From NCBI GenBank assembly GCA_905147135.1, contig LR990049.1:12975428-13039427 (forward strand): a DNA stretch of 64,000 nt. The letters are read 5' to 3'. A model generated the notes under the pieces. It was not told the DNA's origin, did not search any database, and worked only from the letters and a program-made list of their open reading frames with translations. Positions within the stretch are counted from its first letter, which is position 1. Each line of letters starts with the position of its first letter. Positions 56,701 to 63,660 of the stretch are shown piece by piece. This DNA comes from Blastobasis lacticolella. Taxonomy: Eukaryota; Arthropoda; Insecta; Lepidoptera; Blastobasidae. A program made the position numbers and the translations under genes.

Positions 56701-58952
56701 GTAAAACAACCTACAAAAGCAATTTCATTACGTGGATCCTGTAAAATTACTATAAATATAATATAGGTTATTTCCCACAAAACATTCAAAGGAACTGACA
56801 AGTTGTCACACTGTTCTGACTTCTATCATCAGTTGATGGAATGACGTTCCTTGTTTGAAATATTAGCTCAAATATTAGACCAAAGAAATCGAACCATAGC
56901 TCTGAAGTTTAAGATAGCAAAAACTCCTATAAGAAACTCTTGAATGTAAATACAAAGCGGGAAATTCCAATGCAGGGAGAACTATTACCATACATTACCA
57001 TACATATACTTTGCTCTTAAATATTTATTTTTTATTCACGTCTTTTTTCGTAGGGGAAGGCCTAGACCACGTTGTTTCACTTGCCATTGTCCTGACGAAC
57101 CTCCTCACTTCTTCCACATTCATTAACTTTCAACGAAGATAACGTTCGTCACAGATTTACATCCGTACAGTAGTTACATCCGTACAGTAGGAGCCTACTG
57201 ACGATCTACATATTTTTTTTACTATAAAGTACTGAGGCTGAATAGGACATGCTCATTGGTATATTACAAAAGGTTGGCTAAGGCGGCTTTCACGCATGGA
57301 TTGATTGGTGGTAGATGTGAACGCCGGCTTTTAACCAATAAGAAAGGCGAACGTTATCCCAGTACTTTATAGTTTAAAAACAAATAGAGTATAGTGTCAT
57401 CCATCATCCATCATCATCTCGGCTGTTGAACGTCCCCCACACCCATCGGCTCCCTACGACCTTCAATAGTACAGTGGATCCTCGTGTCTCGTTATGACAT
57501 GGATATCGGAAGGGTAACAACATCCGTATTAGAGTTAACTGCGTTATAACGACAGGCCCAGTGGCGACACAATATACATCGATTGTGATAAAAAAGCTAT
57601 TTACCTATTTAGTATAAGGTTCTTTACTTCAATATTTATTTTACCTTTTACTATTTATCTTCTACCTATGCATGTAAGTCATAATAAAAAACACAAAAGC
57701 TGGTCTAACCTAATCTAAGCCTTATAACGAGTGTCCCCTGTTTTTAAAGCCCTCTTGGCTGACAAGGTCTAGTGTCACAGTCAAGTATACTTAAAGGTCA
57801 AGTACTAAGGCAGATTACGATCAGTGTCACATCGTCAAGTATTATTGTATTACTATAAGGTCTAGTACCAAAATCAATACCCAGGGGTTTTTGCCAAATC
57901 TGTGTGTCTACTCTATACTAAGTGCGTGTTTCCCCGTTCCAGGTGCTGGGCAAGGTGCCGACCATATCGATCGACAAGACCGACGGCTGCCAGATGTACC
58001 TCTCGAAGGAGTCGCTCGACGTCGAGATCGTCAGCTCCAAGTCCTCGGAGATGAACGTGCTGGTGCCCAAGGGGAACGGGGACTATGTAAGTGGAGGCCT
58101 TGCCACGATTTTTATTTTTTATACCACTAAGGTGGCAAACAAGCTTACTTCCCGCCTGGTGGTAAGCAGTCACCGCAGCCTACGTTCTTACTGAAATTTC
58201 GAATGCATCAACATCACACCCCATAACAGTCCAGGACTTAGGGCCACTCCCTTAAAAATTTAGACTATTGCCATATCTCCACGCTTGGCGGGCGAGTTGT
58301 AGGTCGCAGTGATATAAATATAACAATGGAAGACCCTGCTGCCCATTTTCCAGCCTACGGAGACTCTAGATCTTATGCCTCGACACATTAGTAGTCTTGT
58401 ACAACACGCACGAGTGTAAGGGATTGGTGCTATTCTACTCTGCCGGACACCACACGGCTCATTTGAATGCATACGACGCAGCATTTAGCATTGGTACCGG
58501 TTGCAAGAATTTCGAAACTTACTTTTGATATATAGGCCACAACTCTTGACTCCATCACTTACTCCTTGCTTCTCGCGCATTCTTAGTTTTTTTCATTTTG
58601 CCGTGGTTTCACTATCGTATATGGAAATAAATTCCAGACGGGAACTTTCTTATTTTCCTACATATAATTTACTGAATCTGAAAGTACTCGTAGATTATGT
58701 GATATGATAGTTCGTATAGGTAACAAATGACAATGTTTTCGAAATCAAACCACTAGATTTTGCCCCCAAGCTAAGTCCCTGGTTAAGCTTGAAATTATTA
58801 TATTTTGTTTAATTAAAATATTTGATAGCGTTTAATGACTCAGCAACTAAACGTTTCCACAGACGGAGTTACCAGTTCCGGAGCAGTTCAAGACGAAGCT
58901 GACGAAAGCGGGCTCCGGGCTGAACACCACTCCCGTGGAGAACGCTGGCTAG
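19912..58952 (+). CDS. capt: Adenylyl cyclase-associated protein (CAP), complete, long isoform of ~767 aa
   Basis: Exons: 19912-20722, 36840-37087, 41453-41538, 41619-42001, 45897-46049, 50883-51064, 52083-52289, 57943-58086, 58863-58952 (TAG). All junctions are GT-AG and in phase. CAP binds G-actin and cofilin-actin and recycles actin monomers in the cytoplasm. Motifs in order: the RLE repeat [17 protein letters not shown] (residues ~290-310), the helical domain with [16 protein letters not shown] and [20 protein letters not shown], a poly-proline tract with GGMPPPPP, a WH2-like [16 protein letters not shown], and the CARP beta domain with [26 protein letters not shown] and [15 protein letters not shown], ending [10 protein letters not shown]. 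Human CAP1 is about 475 aa and the shared part here is about 497 aa. The first exon adds 270 residues. The introns hold a nested antisense gene and many repeats. Confidence 0.95.
20820..21220. repeat. Decayed common lepidopteran repeat pair
   Basis: Around 20830-21010 are TAGTATAAAACAAAGTCGC, a stretch near CCGTCTGTCCCT and AACGAAGTCGCGGCGGGCC. Around 21180-21215 is TTTACGCGGACGAAGTCGCG with ACAGCTAGT. These words are shared with 17740, 28130 and 44230. They are probably ends of one or more old element families. Confidence 0.5.
21221..25680. other. CAP intron, mostly unique AT-rich DNA
   Basis: No exon was recognised apart from the possible promoter block at 22900-23150. Stops are dense in all frames and I saw no repeat of note. 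Confidence 0.45.
22900..23151 (+). promoter_or_regulatory. Possible internal CAP promoter with non-coding first exon
   Basis: A GC-rich block (GCCGCGGATAGCAGCGGCCG and following, about 22955-23040) stands out in AT-rich DNA. It leads into sequence with stops in all frames and ends in a strong donor, CTCTAG then GTAAGC, at about 23151. This is the look of an untranslated first exon. If it spliced to 36840, the first ATG in frame would be that of MSVNGYQDL (37054). This is inference from composition only. Confidence 0.3.
25700..26020 (-). mobile_element. Family B tRNA-derived SINE, minus orientation
   Basis: Runs from GCGCACGAGGGTCTGAGGTC to the tRNA-like head GGGATTCGAACCCAGTACC and CTTACGAGTCGGATA. 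This is a near full-length copy and served as the reference for the interrupted copy at 13140. The 112-codon plus-strand open frame across it is not a gene. Confidence 0.8.
26735..26960 (-). repeat. Family C repeat with a perfect 24-bp hairpin at its end
   Basis: The family C copy reads on the minus strand from about 26960 back to 26767. At its end 26738-26761 and 26767-26790 are exact 24-bp inverted arms (GGCAGAGTAGAATAGCACCA and on) around a five-base loop. The other two copies have only one arm, so this looks like a terminal fold-back or a head-to-head junction of two copies. Confidence 0.75.
27080..27200 (-). repeat. Fragments of family C and family B repeats
   Basis: A short family C piece (TTCCAACCCGCCTAGCAA, about 27090) is followed by the 3' tip of a minus-oriented family B SINE (TCTCGCACGCGAGGGCCCGG). 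Together they abut the full plus-oriented SINE at 27214. Confidence 0.6.
27210..27565 (+). mobile_element. Full-length family B tRNA-derived SINE
   Basis: The head resembles a tRNA gene: GTGGCCTAGTGGATAAGAG gives an A-box-like word and GGTCCCGGTTTCGTATCCC a B-box-like word. The body runs through TGTGTAACCATGATCCAATC, GGTTTCCCTGGTGGCAGGGT and GACCCCGGGCCCTCGTACGC to CATTAACACCAAGATGATGA. Head and body show this is a SINE, not a functional tRNA gene. Related copies are at 13140, 18090, 25700 and 28830. Confidence 0.85.
28120..28200. repeat. Short lepidopteran repeat fragment
   Basis: Contains GACTAGCTTTTATCCGCGGC and GTCGTCCGCGAAATATTC, a word pattern common in lepidopteran element tails. Confidence 0.4.
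28685..29300 (+). mobile_element. Family B SINE between ~125-bp direct duplications
   Basis: The SINE part is about 28835-29155, starting in the tRNA-like head at CCGGGTTCGAATCCCACTGC and ending ACATTAACGACAAGATGATT. The flanks at about 28691-28820 and 29167-29295 are imperfect copies of each other, sharing AATGGCTTTTAAT, ATTCCACGCAAGGC and TTTGCTGAA. This repeats the pattern seen at 670-1435. Confidence 0.75.
29300..30850. other. CAP intron, no recognised element
   Basis: AT-rich sequence with chance open frames only. Confidence 0.45.
30851..30920. mobile_element. 66-bp Tc1/mariner-type MITE
   Basis: Inverted ends CAGTCAGCT and AGCTGACTG are flanked by TA on both sides (TA at 30851-30852 and 30919-30920), the insertion preference of the Tc1/mariner superfamily. 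No coding capacity. Confidence 0.7.
31095..31425. repeat. Local duplication interrupted by a family A fragment
   Basis: TATAAACAGCTAATACGTATG at about 31101 recurs at about 31222. The segment from AACGCCTACTAATTA through CCGGGCAATCCCGG to GGCAGTCAACTTT (about 31160) recurs at 31360-31417. A partial, inverted family A repeat (about 31252-31350, CAAGCGGGATGGAAAGTGGT) sits between copies. Confidence 0.7.
31430..32740. other. CAP intron, unique AT-rich DNA
   Basis: No exon or repeat was recognised. Confidence 0.45.
32757..32892 (+). CDS. capt: Candidate alternative first coding exon of CAP (45 codons)
   Basis: An ATG at 32757 opens [20 protein letters not shown] and continues with an acidic [15 protein letters not shown]. 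At 32893 a donor (G, then GTACGA) leaves one base, the same phase as the end of the long first exon. Joined to 36840 it would give GAAFG then [10 protein letters not shown] and a protein of about 542 aa with the whole conserved CAP region. Supporting: correct strand, position in the intron before exon 2, and matching phase. Against: read-through continues in frame to 32999, and I know of no homologue of this peptide. Confidence 0.5.
33320..33630. repeat. Family A repeat
   Basis: Plus-oriented copy from GAGAGGTAGGCCATAGCGGG to GTGGTGACCACTTTTCATCA. The usual A-rich 3' tract is missing. Confidence 0.75.
34310..34535. repeat. Family A repeat, inverted
   Basis: Starts with TTTTTTTTATGTCATACGAT and ends with CGGCAGAAACACAATACTA. 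Only the part nearest the A-rich end is present. Confidence 0.75.
34540..36839. other. CAP intron before exon 2
   Basis: Unique AT-rich DNA. No exon was recognised before the acceptor TGTACCCAG at 36839. Confidence 0.45.
37420..37560. repeat. Family D repeat fragment
   Basis: Contains AAGGTGGCAAACAAACGTAC, GCCTGCCTGGTGGTTAGC and GCCGATCCTGTAAAAACC. Other copies start at 46598 and 58127. Confidence 0.6.
37756..38542. mobile_element. Tc1/mariner-like transposon relic, ~783 bp
   Basis: The ends are inverted repeats of about 45 bp: TGGCCGTCAAAACTAAGTAC on the left and GTACTTAGATTTGACGGCCA on the right, with TA on both sides (37756-37757 and 38541-38542). The inner sequence has no long open frame, so any transposase is lost. 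Class is inferred from end structure, TA flanks and length. Confidence 0.75.
38545..41450. other. CAP intron, mostly unique
   Basis: I see no exon and no clear repeat. The sequence is AT-rich up to the acceptor before 41453. Confidence 0.45.
42002..45896. repeat. CAP intron with several decayed lepidopteran repeats
   Basis: At about 43590-43795 lies CCGCCCCGGCTTCGCACGGG, ending TATAATATTAGTATAG. At about 44225-44400 the common repeat seen at 20830 recurs. At 45370-45500 is ACTAATATTATAAATGCGAA with AACTACTGATTGGATCTTGA, which resembles the ends of Lep1-type Helitron repeats. At about 45715-45825 is a SINE-like piece with CGCTTACCACCAGGTGAGAT and an A-rich tail. Classes are by visual resemblance. 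Confidence 0.5.
46598..46900. repeat. Family D repeat
   Basis: Starts at CGTGGCAAACAAGCTAACCG, contains GATGGTAAGCAGTAACCGCA and CCCGCAAAAACCTTTTCACC, and continues to about 46890. The overlapping open frames of 80-110 codons are products of the repeat. Confidence 0.6.
47515..47660. repeat. Lep1-like repeat fragment
   Basis: Contains ATACTAATACTATAAAGAGA and CTCAAAAACTACTGGACCGA, a typical lepidopteran element end. Confidence 0.5.
47700..49860. other. CAP intron, no recognised element
   Basis: AT-rich DNA, chance open frames only. Confidence 0.45.
49910..50730 (+). pseudogene. Three decayed tandem copies of a CAP exon and its upstream intron
   Basis: The unit is ~130-160 bp of intron ending GCCACCGTTCTTTACTATCTCG plus the first ~90 bases of the exon at 50883. 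Exon parts lie at about 49970-50041 (copy 1, badly decayed), 50393-50482 (copy 2) and 50620-50703 (copy 3). Copy 2 keeps the acceptor GGTCCCCAG and the reading frame ([11 protein letters not shown]) and then has TAG. Copy 3 keeps an open frame with [15 protein letters not shown] but has lost the standard acceptor. The working exon at 50883 is the fourth copy. Copy 1 is separated from copy 2 by a SINE. Confidence 0.85.
50055..50280 (-). mobile_element. tRNA-derived SINE (family E) inside the duplicated-exon array
   Basis: On the minus strand the head reads CCTGAGTGGTTCAGTGGTCA (A-box-like) and AGGTCCCGGGTTCGATTCCC (B-box-like), followed by GGCCGGGCAGAAATTG. A related plus-oriented copy is at 61388. 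The body, not a cloverleaf end, follows the head, so it is not called as a tRNA gene. Confidence 0.7.
52848..53122. repeat. 132-bp tandem duplication
   Basis: ACGTTGGTACTGGGAAGGAA begins at 52848 and again at 52980. The copies differ at only a few bases (CGGAATCTC against CGAAATCTC, TTGTGAGG against TCTGAGG). High similarity points to a recent event. Confidence 0.85.
53231..56672 (-). CDS. Unrecognised membrane protein, complete, six exons, ~379 aa, nested in a CAP intron
   Basis: Exons on the minus strand: 56672-56589 (ATG), 56081-55956, 55297-55093, 54660-54383, 54022-53768, 53422-53231 (TGA). All have GT-AG borders and the phases fit. The codon before the ATG is TAA, which supports the start. 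Residues ~1-28 are [18 protein letters not shown] and on. A hydrophobic segment around residues 24-45 ([19 protein letters not shown]) looks like one membrane span. It is followed by the basic [18 protein letters not shown] and a helical, coiled-coil-like region ([20 protein letters not shown], residues ~75-110). Next come an acidic linker, a basic helix ([21 protein letters not shown], ~210-231), a Ser/Asp-rich run ([15 protein letters not shown], ~274-288) and a C-terminal domain with [18 protein letters not shown] do not know the family and assign no function. Confidence 0.65.
53570..53650 (+). pseudogene. 3' tip of a non-LTR retrotransposon
   Basis: GGGGAGGCCTATGTCCAGCAGTGG reads GEAYVQQW in one frame, a typical end of RTE-type LINE proteins in Lepidoptera, followed by an ATGATGATGA run. 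It lies in an intron of the nested gene. Confidence 0.55.
54062..54187. mobile_element. Small hairpin MITE
   Basis: Imperfect inverted ends GCCCGATTTCATCGTCACCC (about 54067) and TTGGTGAAATCAGGCACATC plus GGGC (about 54160-54183) enclose a ~120-bp, largely self-complementary element in an intron of the nested gene. Confidence 0.6.
55365..55760 (+). pseudogene. Decayed RTE-type LINE fragment
   Basis: Broken frames contain [21 protein letters not shown] sequence near 55690-55740, and earlier GCCGTAGGGGTTGGATGGAC and CCTAAGGCTAGAGCGATAG. These correspond to the C-terminal end of lepidopteran RTE-like reverse transcriptases (usual ending near EAYVQQW). It lies in an intron of the nested gene and carries several disruptions. 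Confidence 0.55.
56690..57942. other. CAP intron between the nested gene and CAP exon 8
   Basis: No exon was recognised. TTACATCCGTACAGTAG occurs twice in tandem at about 57158-57191. A short run of CATC repeats lies near 57400. The region just right of 56672 should contain the nested gene's 5' untranslated region and promoter, but I see no clear TATA word. Confidence 0.45.
58127..58460. repeat. Family D fragment followed by a family C repeat
   Basis: Family D: about 58127-58185 (AAGGTGGCAAACAAGCTTAC, CCTGGTGGTAAGCAGTCACC). Family C: about 58210-58460, from CATAACAGTCCAGGACTTAG to TTCTACTCTGCCGGACACC. It lies in the last CAP intron. Confidence 0.65.
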
Positions 58953-60146
58953 GCCTCCAACGCGCCGTGAGTGTCCTGCTTCTAGGCTTCTAGGCCCTAT
59001 GCTGCCCCGGGTAAAAACCTCGCTCGGTTAGCGGCTTGACACTAACGTTTCTAATCCATTGCTGACATTACAAGCTAACTGTCGTGCGCGCCGCGTACTA
59101 CACACTCAATGGATTGAAGAATCCCAGTCATACCGCTATCCGCGCACGTTTTTCCGCGTGACGCAGTAAGGCCTTGCACCCTGTACTGTATCTCTGGCCC
59201 AGAACTAGCGACACTCACTAGTATCTCGTATTAGTCCTACATAAGCGCGTAAAGTATTTAATTATAGACCATTTTAATCGATCCCTTGTTTCATCATATT
59301 GACGAAGCCGTGTATACCATAGCTAGCCCTTAATTATTTCCTCTTACACCTTTAAGTATTGCTAGTGACTACTCTTAGAGAGGCGAGGAGATTATTATTA
59401 TTAATTATAGAGTTTTTAATATATTTTGCACGATATAGTTCAACTTAGTTCACGAATCGTGACTCGCCTCGTTCTAACTTTTGAAGCACAAATTAAATTA
59501 TAATGCTATAAATGTCGTCGGGCTATTTGTACGTTAATATATCCATCGAAATTATACTTTCGTTTCTGGTCGTGTTTTTCGACGATACCTACTACATAAT
59601 ATTTAAAATAATAAATCGAAATGGTATAGGATTAAGATAAGTATTTACTGGCCTTTGTGTGTATTGTAAAGATTGTTTCTTACACTGATTTTATATTATT
59701 TTTCATTTGACACTGGACAGGAAGCTAGCTCGGAGTACCGCACGGTACGGGAATAGATAAGTATAGTTTAAGCGTGTGATTGTCTCGAGATTGAATTAAA
59801 TCGTTTGTTTAGTCGACTTGTCCCGCGGGTCAGCGGTGAAACCCCGATACTGTCGACCGTTTCGTGGTATTTTTTATAAGCAGTACCTATTCTCTATAAT
59901 TTATCTATCGCTATTCTAATTTTATCTATTGCTACCCTATTTAATGTAAACGAAATTTTTAATTTAGGACATTCTATTTAATTATATTTTTGTTAATTGT
60001 GATTCAATATATTCTAATTTTTATTCCGATGTGTAATAATTTGTGACGTTTTAATTATGACCGTAACTATTTATTATGCCCTTAATTTAACAACAGCATT
60101 GTATTACAAATTTGCATTTTGTTAATTTGTTTGTCGAGAGATTAAA
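58953..60146 (+). promoter_or_regulatory. CAP 3' untranslated region with poly(A) signal
   Basis: About 1.2 kb of AT-rich sequence follows the TAG. ATTAAA at 60141-60146 is followed about 18 bases later by a G/T-rich GTGAGCGTTTTTATTTT, the usual layout of a cleavage site. The signal is a common variant of AATAAA. Confidence 0.5.
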
Positions 60147-60227
60147 CTTATTTTTAAGAAATATGTGAGCGTTTTTATTTTATACATAAATAATAAGACA
60201 AATAAAACAAAGACATAATTATTATAT

Positions 60228-60233
60228 TTTATT
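60228..60233 (-). promoter_or_regulatory. Predicted poly(A) signal of the protease gene
   Basis: TTTATT on the plus strand is AATAAA on the minus strand, 355 bases beyond the protease stop codon. Other AT-rich hexamers nearby are possible. Confidence 0.4.
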
Positions 60234-60587
60234 TCTTCATGGCTTACATCGTCCATTTGAACAAATTCAAACGGAAAAGGTAATCCATGGATTTCAATAA
60301 ATAAGAGTTAATTAGCGATAAACATGTAGTGGTAAACAACATAACAGAGAGGGCAAATAATAATTGCTATATGTACAATGAGAGCCCAATTCATGTAAAA
60401 TATGGCATAAAAAATACGTAAGAGAGATACGAGAGAAATTTTAACGCCGACCTCGTTGGAATGTTGTCGAGTGTGACTTACAGCTACTTACAAGGTATCA
60501 GTCGAATTCACAAATTTAATCTACGATTAAGTACTGGCTTAGGAGTAACTAAGTTGATTCTACGATATGTTGGGGTCGGGGTCGAGG

Positions 60588-61555
60588 TCAATCGGGGTCG
60601 GCGGCGCGGGTGGCGCATCGCCACTCGTCGCTGCCGTCGGAGCACTCTAGGAAGCCGTTGCAGACGCTGGACGCGGGTATGCACTCCCCTAGAGGGCACC
60701 GGAAACCTTTGCAGGTGTCAAATCTCTTCGGCCGTTTATTTTCGGATGTTTCTAAGTCTGAATAGAAATCCTCGTCGGAGGCGTCTTCGTTGTAGGCGGT
60801 TTCGTTCCGTGGAGGGGTGTTGGCGGCGATGACGCCATCGATCCAGTCGATGTAGTTGGAGACCTTGGTGTAGACGCCGGGACGGTTGGCGCGCGCACAC
60901 CCGTAGCCGTTGCTCGTCACGCCGTATATGTACCATCTGTCCGCTTCCTGGAATACGATATAAACAAATTATTGTGAATGGTAGGCTAGCCGTGTCTGAC
61001 GAAGAACTGACAACCATTGTGGTAAACCAAAAGGCTAAACTATGGAGTGGAGACCACAGCTGAAAAAAAAGTTGCCGTGAACTTTCCAATCTCTATTGGA
61101 AACCATGATTCGACAAGCGTTGTGCAAAAGGCCTCGGGTGGAGGCTGGACGCGGCAAGCTGAGGACAGGGGTTCATTGGAAGTGGCTTATGTCCAACTGT
61201 AGACTAATATGACTGGTAGTATGATGATGGTACTTATTGTTTCGTTGCGTTGGGTAAGTTCCATAATTTCACCCGGGATTATTTTTTCGCAATTTTCTAT
61301 TAAACAGCTAAATTTCTTGACAGCGTGTAGAATTTATGAAAAATCGACAAAAGCCAGGATAAGATACAGATGGAAGATAATATATGAATGGTTCAGAGGG
61401 CCACATACTATGCAGAAGTCCCGGGTTCGATCCTTGGCCGCTGGGCAGAAATAGAAGCGATAACTTTTTCATTTCTGTTCTGGGTGTTACAGAGGCAGCC
61501 AAACGAAATTTGCCTCACCACTCATTCTTACGGCTGCAACTCCTGTGTAGCCAAA

Positions 61556-61591
<36 letters not shown>

Positions 61592-63057
61592 CCTGAGTTT
61601 TGACACTCAGGCGCGTCCAAGGACAAGCTAATACTAACCTTGGTATATAAACCTTTACTAAAGCCTCGAAACCCTACCTGACACATCAACGGTCCCCCGG
61701 AGTCCCCCGTTCATATCCCGCGCAAAACATGTCGTCCGTGACCCGGCACAGTGGCAGCACCCACTTGAATCCTTTACGCGAGTTGCCTCCGCATTCGTCA
61801 TCACCCGTCATACAACTATTATAGCCACAAACCCCTACCTGACACATCAACGGTCCCCCGGAGTCCCCCGTTCATATCCCGCGCAGAACATGTCGACCGT
61901 GACCCGGTACAGTGGCAGCACCCACTTGAATCCTTTCACGCGAGTTGCCTCCGCATTCGTCATCACCCGTCATACAACTATTATAGCCACAAACCCCTAC
62001 CTGACACATCAACGGTCCCCCGGAGTCCCCCGTTCATATCCCGCGCAGAACATGTCGACCGTGACCCGGTACAGTGGCAGCACCCACTTGAATCCTTTCA
62101 CGCGAGTTGCCTCCGCATTCGTCATCACCCGTCATACAACTATTATAGCCACAAACCCCTACCTGACACATCAACGGTCCCCCGGAGTCTCCAAGGCACG
62201 CGTCCCGGCCGCCTCTCTCATATCCAGCGCAGAACATGTCGTCCGTGACTCGGTACAGTGGCAGCAGCCGCGTGCGACGGCGACACTCCGCGGTTGAGAT
62301 CACGGGTAGTTCCACCTCTTGTAAGGTGTCCGCTGGGTGGGAAAGATAGAGGTTAGTCATAAGTGTGGTGGTTAAAAATTGATGTTGGAGGATGGAGGTT
62401 TTCACGAAGGCAGTGAGATAATATAATAAATGGGAATTAAAGGAAGCTAATGGCTTGGCCTTTCCCAAATTCAGTCGACTAAATTCAGAATCAAAATGCG
62501 TGAGAGCTAGTCAAAGTGGAATGTATTACTCATAGAATAAGCTAAAATTTTGTATCATTTATCATGTTTCAAAAGGCGTGATACAAAAATCGACGTTATT
62601 TTATAAGCATTACATTCCATTTTTATTTGCTCGTAACGCTTTATGCTTCTGAATTTAGCCAATAGTAAAAGCGCACAACCCAAGAGCTACCTACATCTGG
62701 ACATCGATTACAACCAATAAAAAAATATTAAGTCACGACGTGCGAAGTCACCAAAATAAAAAAGAACACTTACGAAACACTCGCTCATGCTCGTACAGCT
62801 GTCCCCAACCGACCACAGTGCAGTGGTGCCCCGCTGGGGGCGCTGCCCGCGGCGGCGGCAAGCAGGCCGGCCTCAGCCGCGCATGCAGTTTCAAAGGATC
62901 AATCCTCAGCAATGCGATGTCGTTCCGGAAGCCTCTTGCTGCGTATCTTGGGTGCAACACGGCCTGTCGTACTCGGGACACGCGCTCCCAGGGACCCCGA
63001 GGCCACGCCCCGCGACGGACGGCGCCGAGACGCGCCACCCAGTGTGCTTCCGTCGCT
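60588..63057 (-). CDS. ndl: Nudel-like trypsin-type serine protease, C-terminal part (three exons, 5' partial)
   Basis: Exons on the minus strand: 63057-62774, 62332-62163, 60947-60588 (TGA), in phase with GT-AG borders. The protease domain shows [12 protein letters not shown], the catalytic Asp in [34 protein letters not shown], the catalytic Ser in [12 protein letters not shown] (the Asp six residues earlier predicts trypsin-like cleavage after Lys/Arg), and [21 protein letters not shown] complete six-Cys LDL-receptor class A module follows (CKGFRC to [10 protein letters not shown]), then a short tail. The exon with the catalytic His must lie off the right edge. In Drosophila, Nudel acts outside the cell in eggshell and dorsoventral patterning. 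The match to nudel is from memory of segments such as RVFPDTLQEV, and another modular protease is possible. The intron at 60948-62162 carries the array at 61674. Confidence 0.82.
61140..61240 (+). pseudogene. 3' tip of a non-LTR retrotransposon
   Basis: GACAGGGGTTCATTGGAAGT followed by GGCTTATGTCCAACTGTAGAC resembles the decayed end of an RTE-type LINE, with an ATGATGATGG tail. Short and weak. Confidence 0.4.
61388..61500 (+). mobile_element. Family E tRNA-derived SINE fragment
   Basis: GTCCCGGGTTCGATCCTTGG is a B-box-like word, preceded by ATGGTTCAGAGGGCCACA and followed by GCAGAAATAGAAG and a T-rich tract. Related to the copy at 50055. Confidence 0.6.
61560..61589. repeat. CA dinucleotide microsatellite
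   Basis: About 14 perfect CA units. Confidence 0.95.
61674..62165. repeat. Three-copy 162-bp tandem array carrying fragments of the protease Ser exon
   Basis: Units start at about 61678, 61839 and 62001 (periods 161 and 162; the first unit lacks one base, TTTACGCGAG against TTTCACGCGAG). On the minus strand each holds a copy of the 3' half of the exon at 62163-62332 ([16 protein letters not shown], then the DNA of DSGGPLMCQ and the donor), but with 22 bases missing between the codons for YER and DSGG, which breaks the frame. The exon's true downstream intron start is also part of the unit. Confidence 0.9.
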
Positions 63058-63270
63058 CTGGAGACGTGGTTTTAGATGATTTGGTTATGAAAGCGAATAA
63101 TATATATACGGACATACATAGTTGTGGCTAGGTAATGTATATTCATAATAAATGAGTGCTGATGACCACTCTATGATCTTGTACCTATGTCGATAAAATC
63201 CATATGTTTCGTCGATGATGATTTATCGTACATTTTACTTGCCCGACAGCTACATGGCATAGATACCATT

Positions 63271-63660
63271 TAGTACCACAGTGCAGCACCTAAGAAGGAT
63301 CTCTCTGACGCTTGGACTGCTGAATGGGCACTGAGTGCACCTGTCGATGTTCCCTTCAAGCTGAACGTAAAGCAGCATCCAGCAGGCTTTAAAGAGTCAC
63401 GGCGCGTCTGGTGTCTGCTGAACCGAATAAGAACAGGCGTCAGAAACTGTGCGTATCTATGGCACAAATGGGGTTGGTGCGAGGCAGCGGCATGCCAGTG
63501 CGGCTGCCCTGAGCAGTCAGTAAATCATATTATATTTGAATGTCCGGATACCAAGTACAGCGGGCAAGCGGAAGATTTTCAGTCCCTTTCGGCCGAAGCT
63601 CTCGCCTACTTGACGAAATGTAAATTGAAAATTTAAGTAGCAGTAGGAACTTAAAAGCCA
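63271..63660 (+). pseudogene. C-terminal end of a non-LTR retrotransposon reverse transcriptase
   Basis: An open plus-strand frame ends at TAA 63634-63636. It reads DLSDAWTAEWAL, VWCLLNRIRTGVRNCAYL, HKWGWCEAAACQCGCPEQ and VNHIIFECP, ending LAYLTKCKLKI. The CxCG(x)2Q followed by NHIxxECP motif is typical of Jockey/CR1-type LINE C-termini. A stop lies just upstream, so this is a 5'-truncated insertion, as usual for LINEs. It is followed by an AATAAATAAAATAAG tail. It lies in an intron of, or upstream of, the protease gene. Confidence 0.75.

Noticed and set aside
61890..62297. Plus-strand open frame of 135 codons with an internal repeat
   Set aside because: It arises because the 162-bp array is a multiple of three. 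The meaningful coding is on the minus strand.
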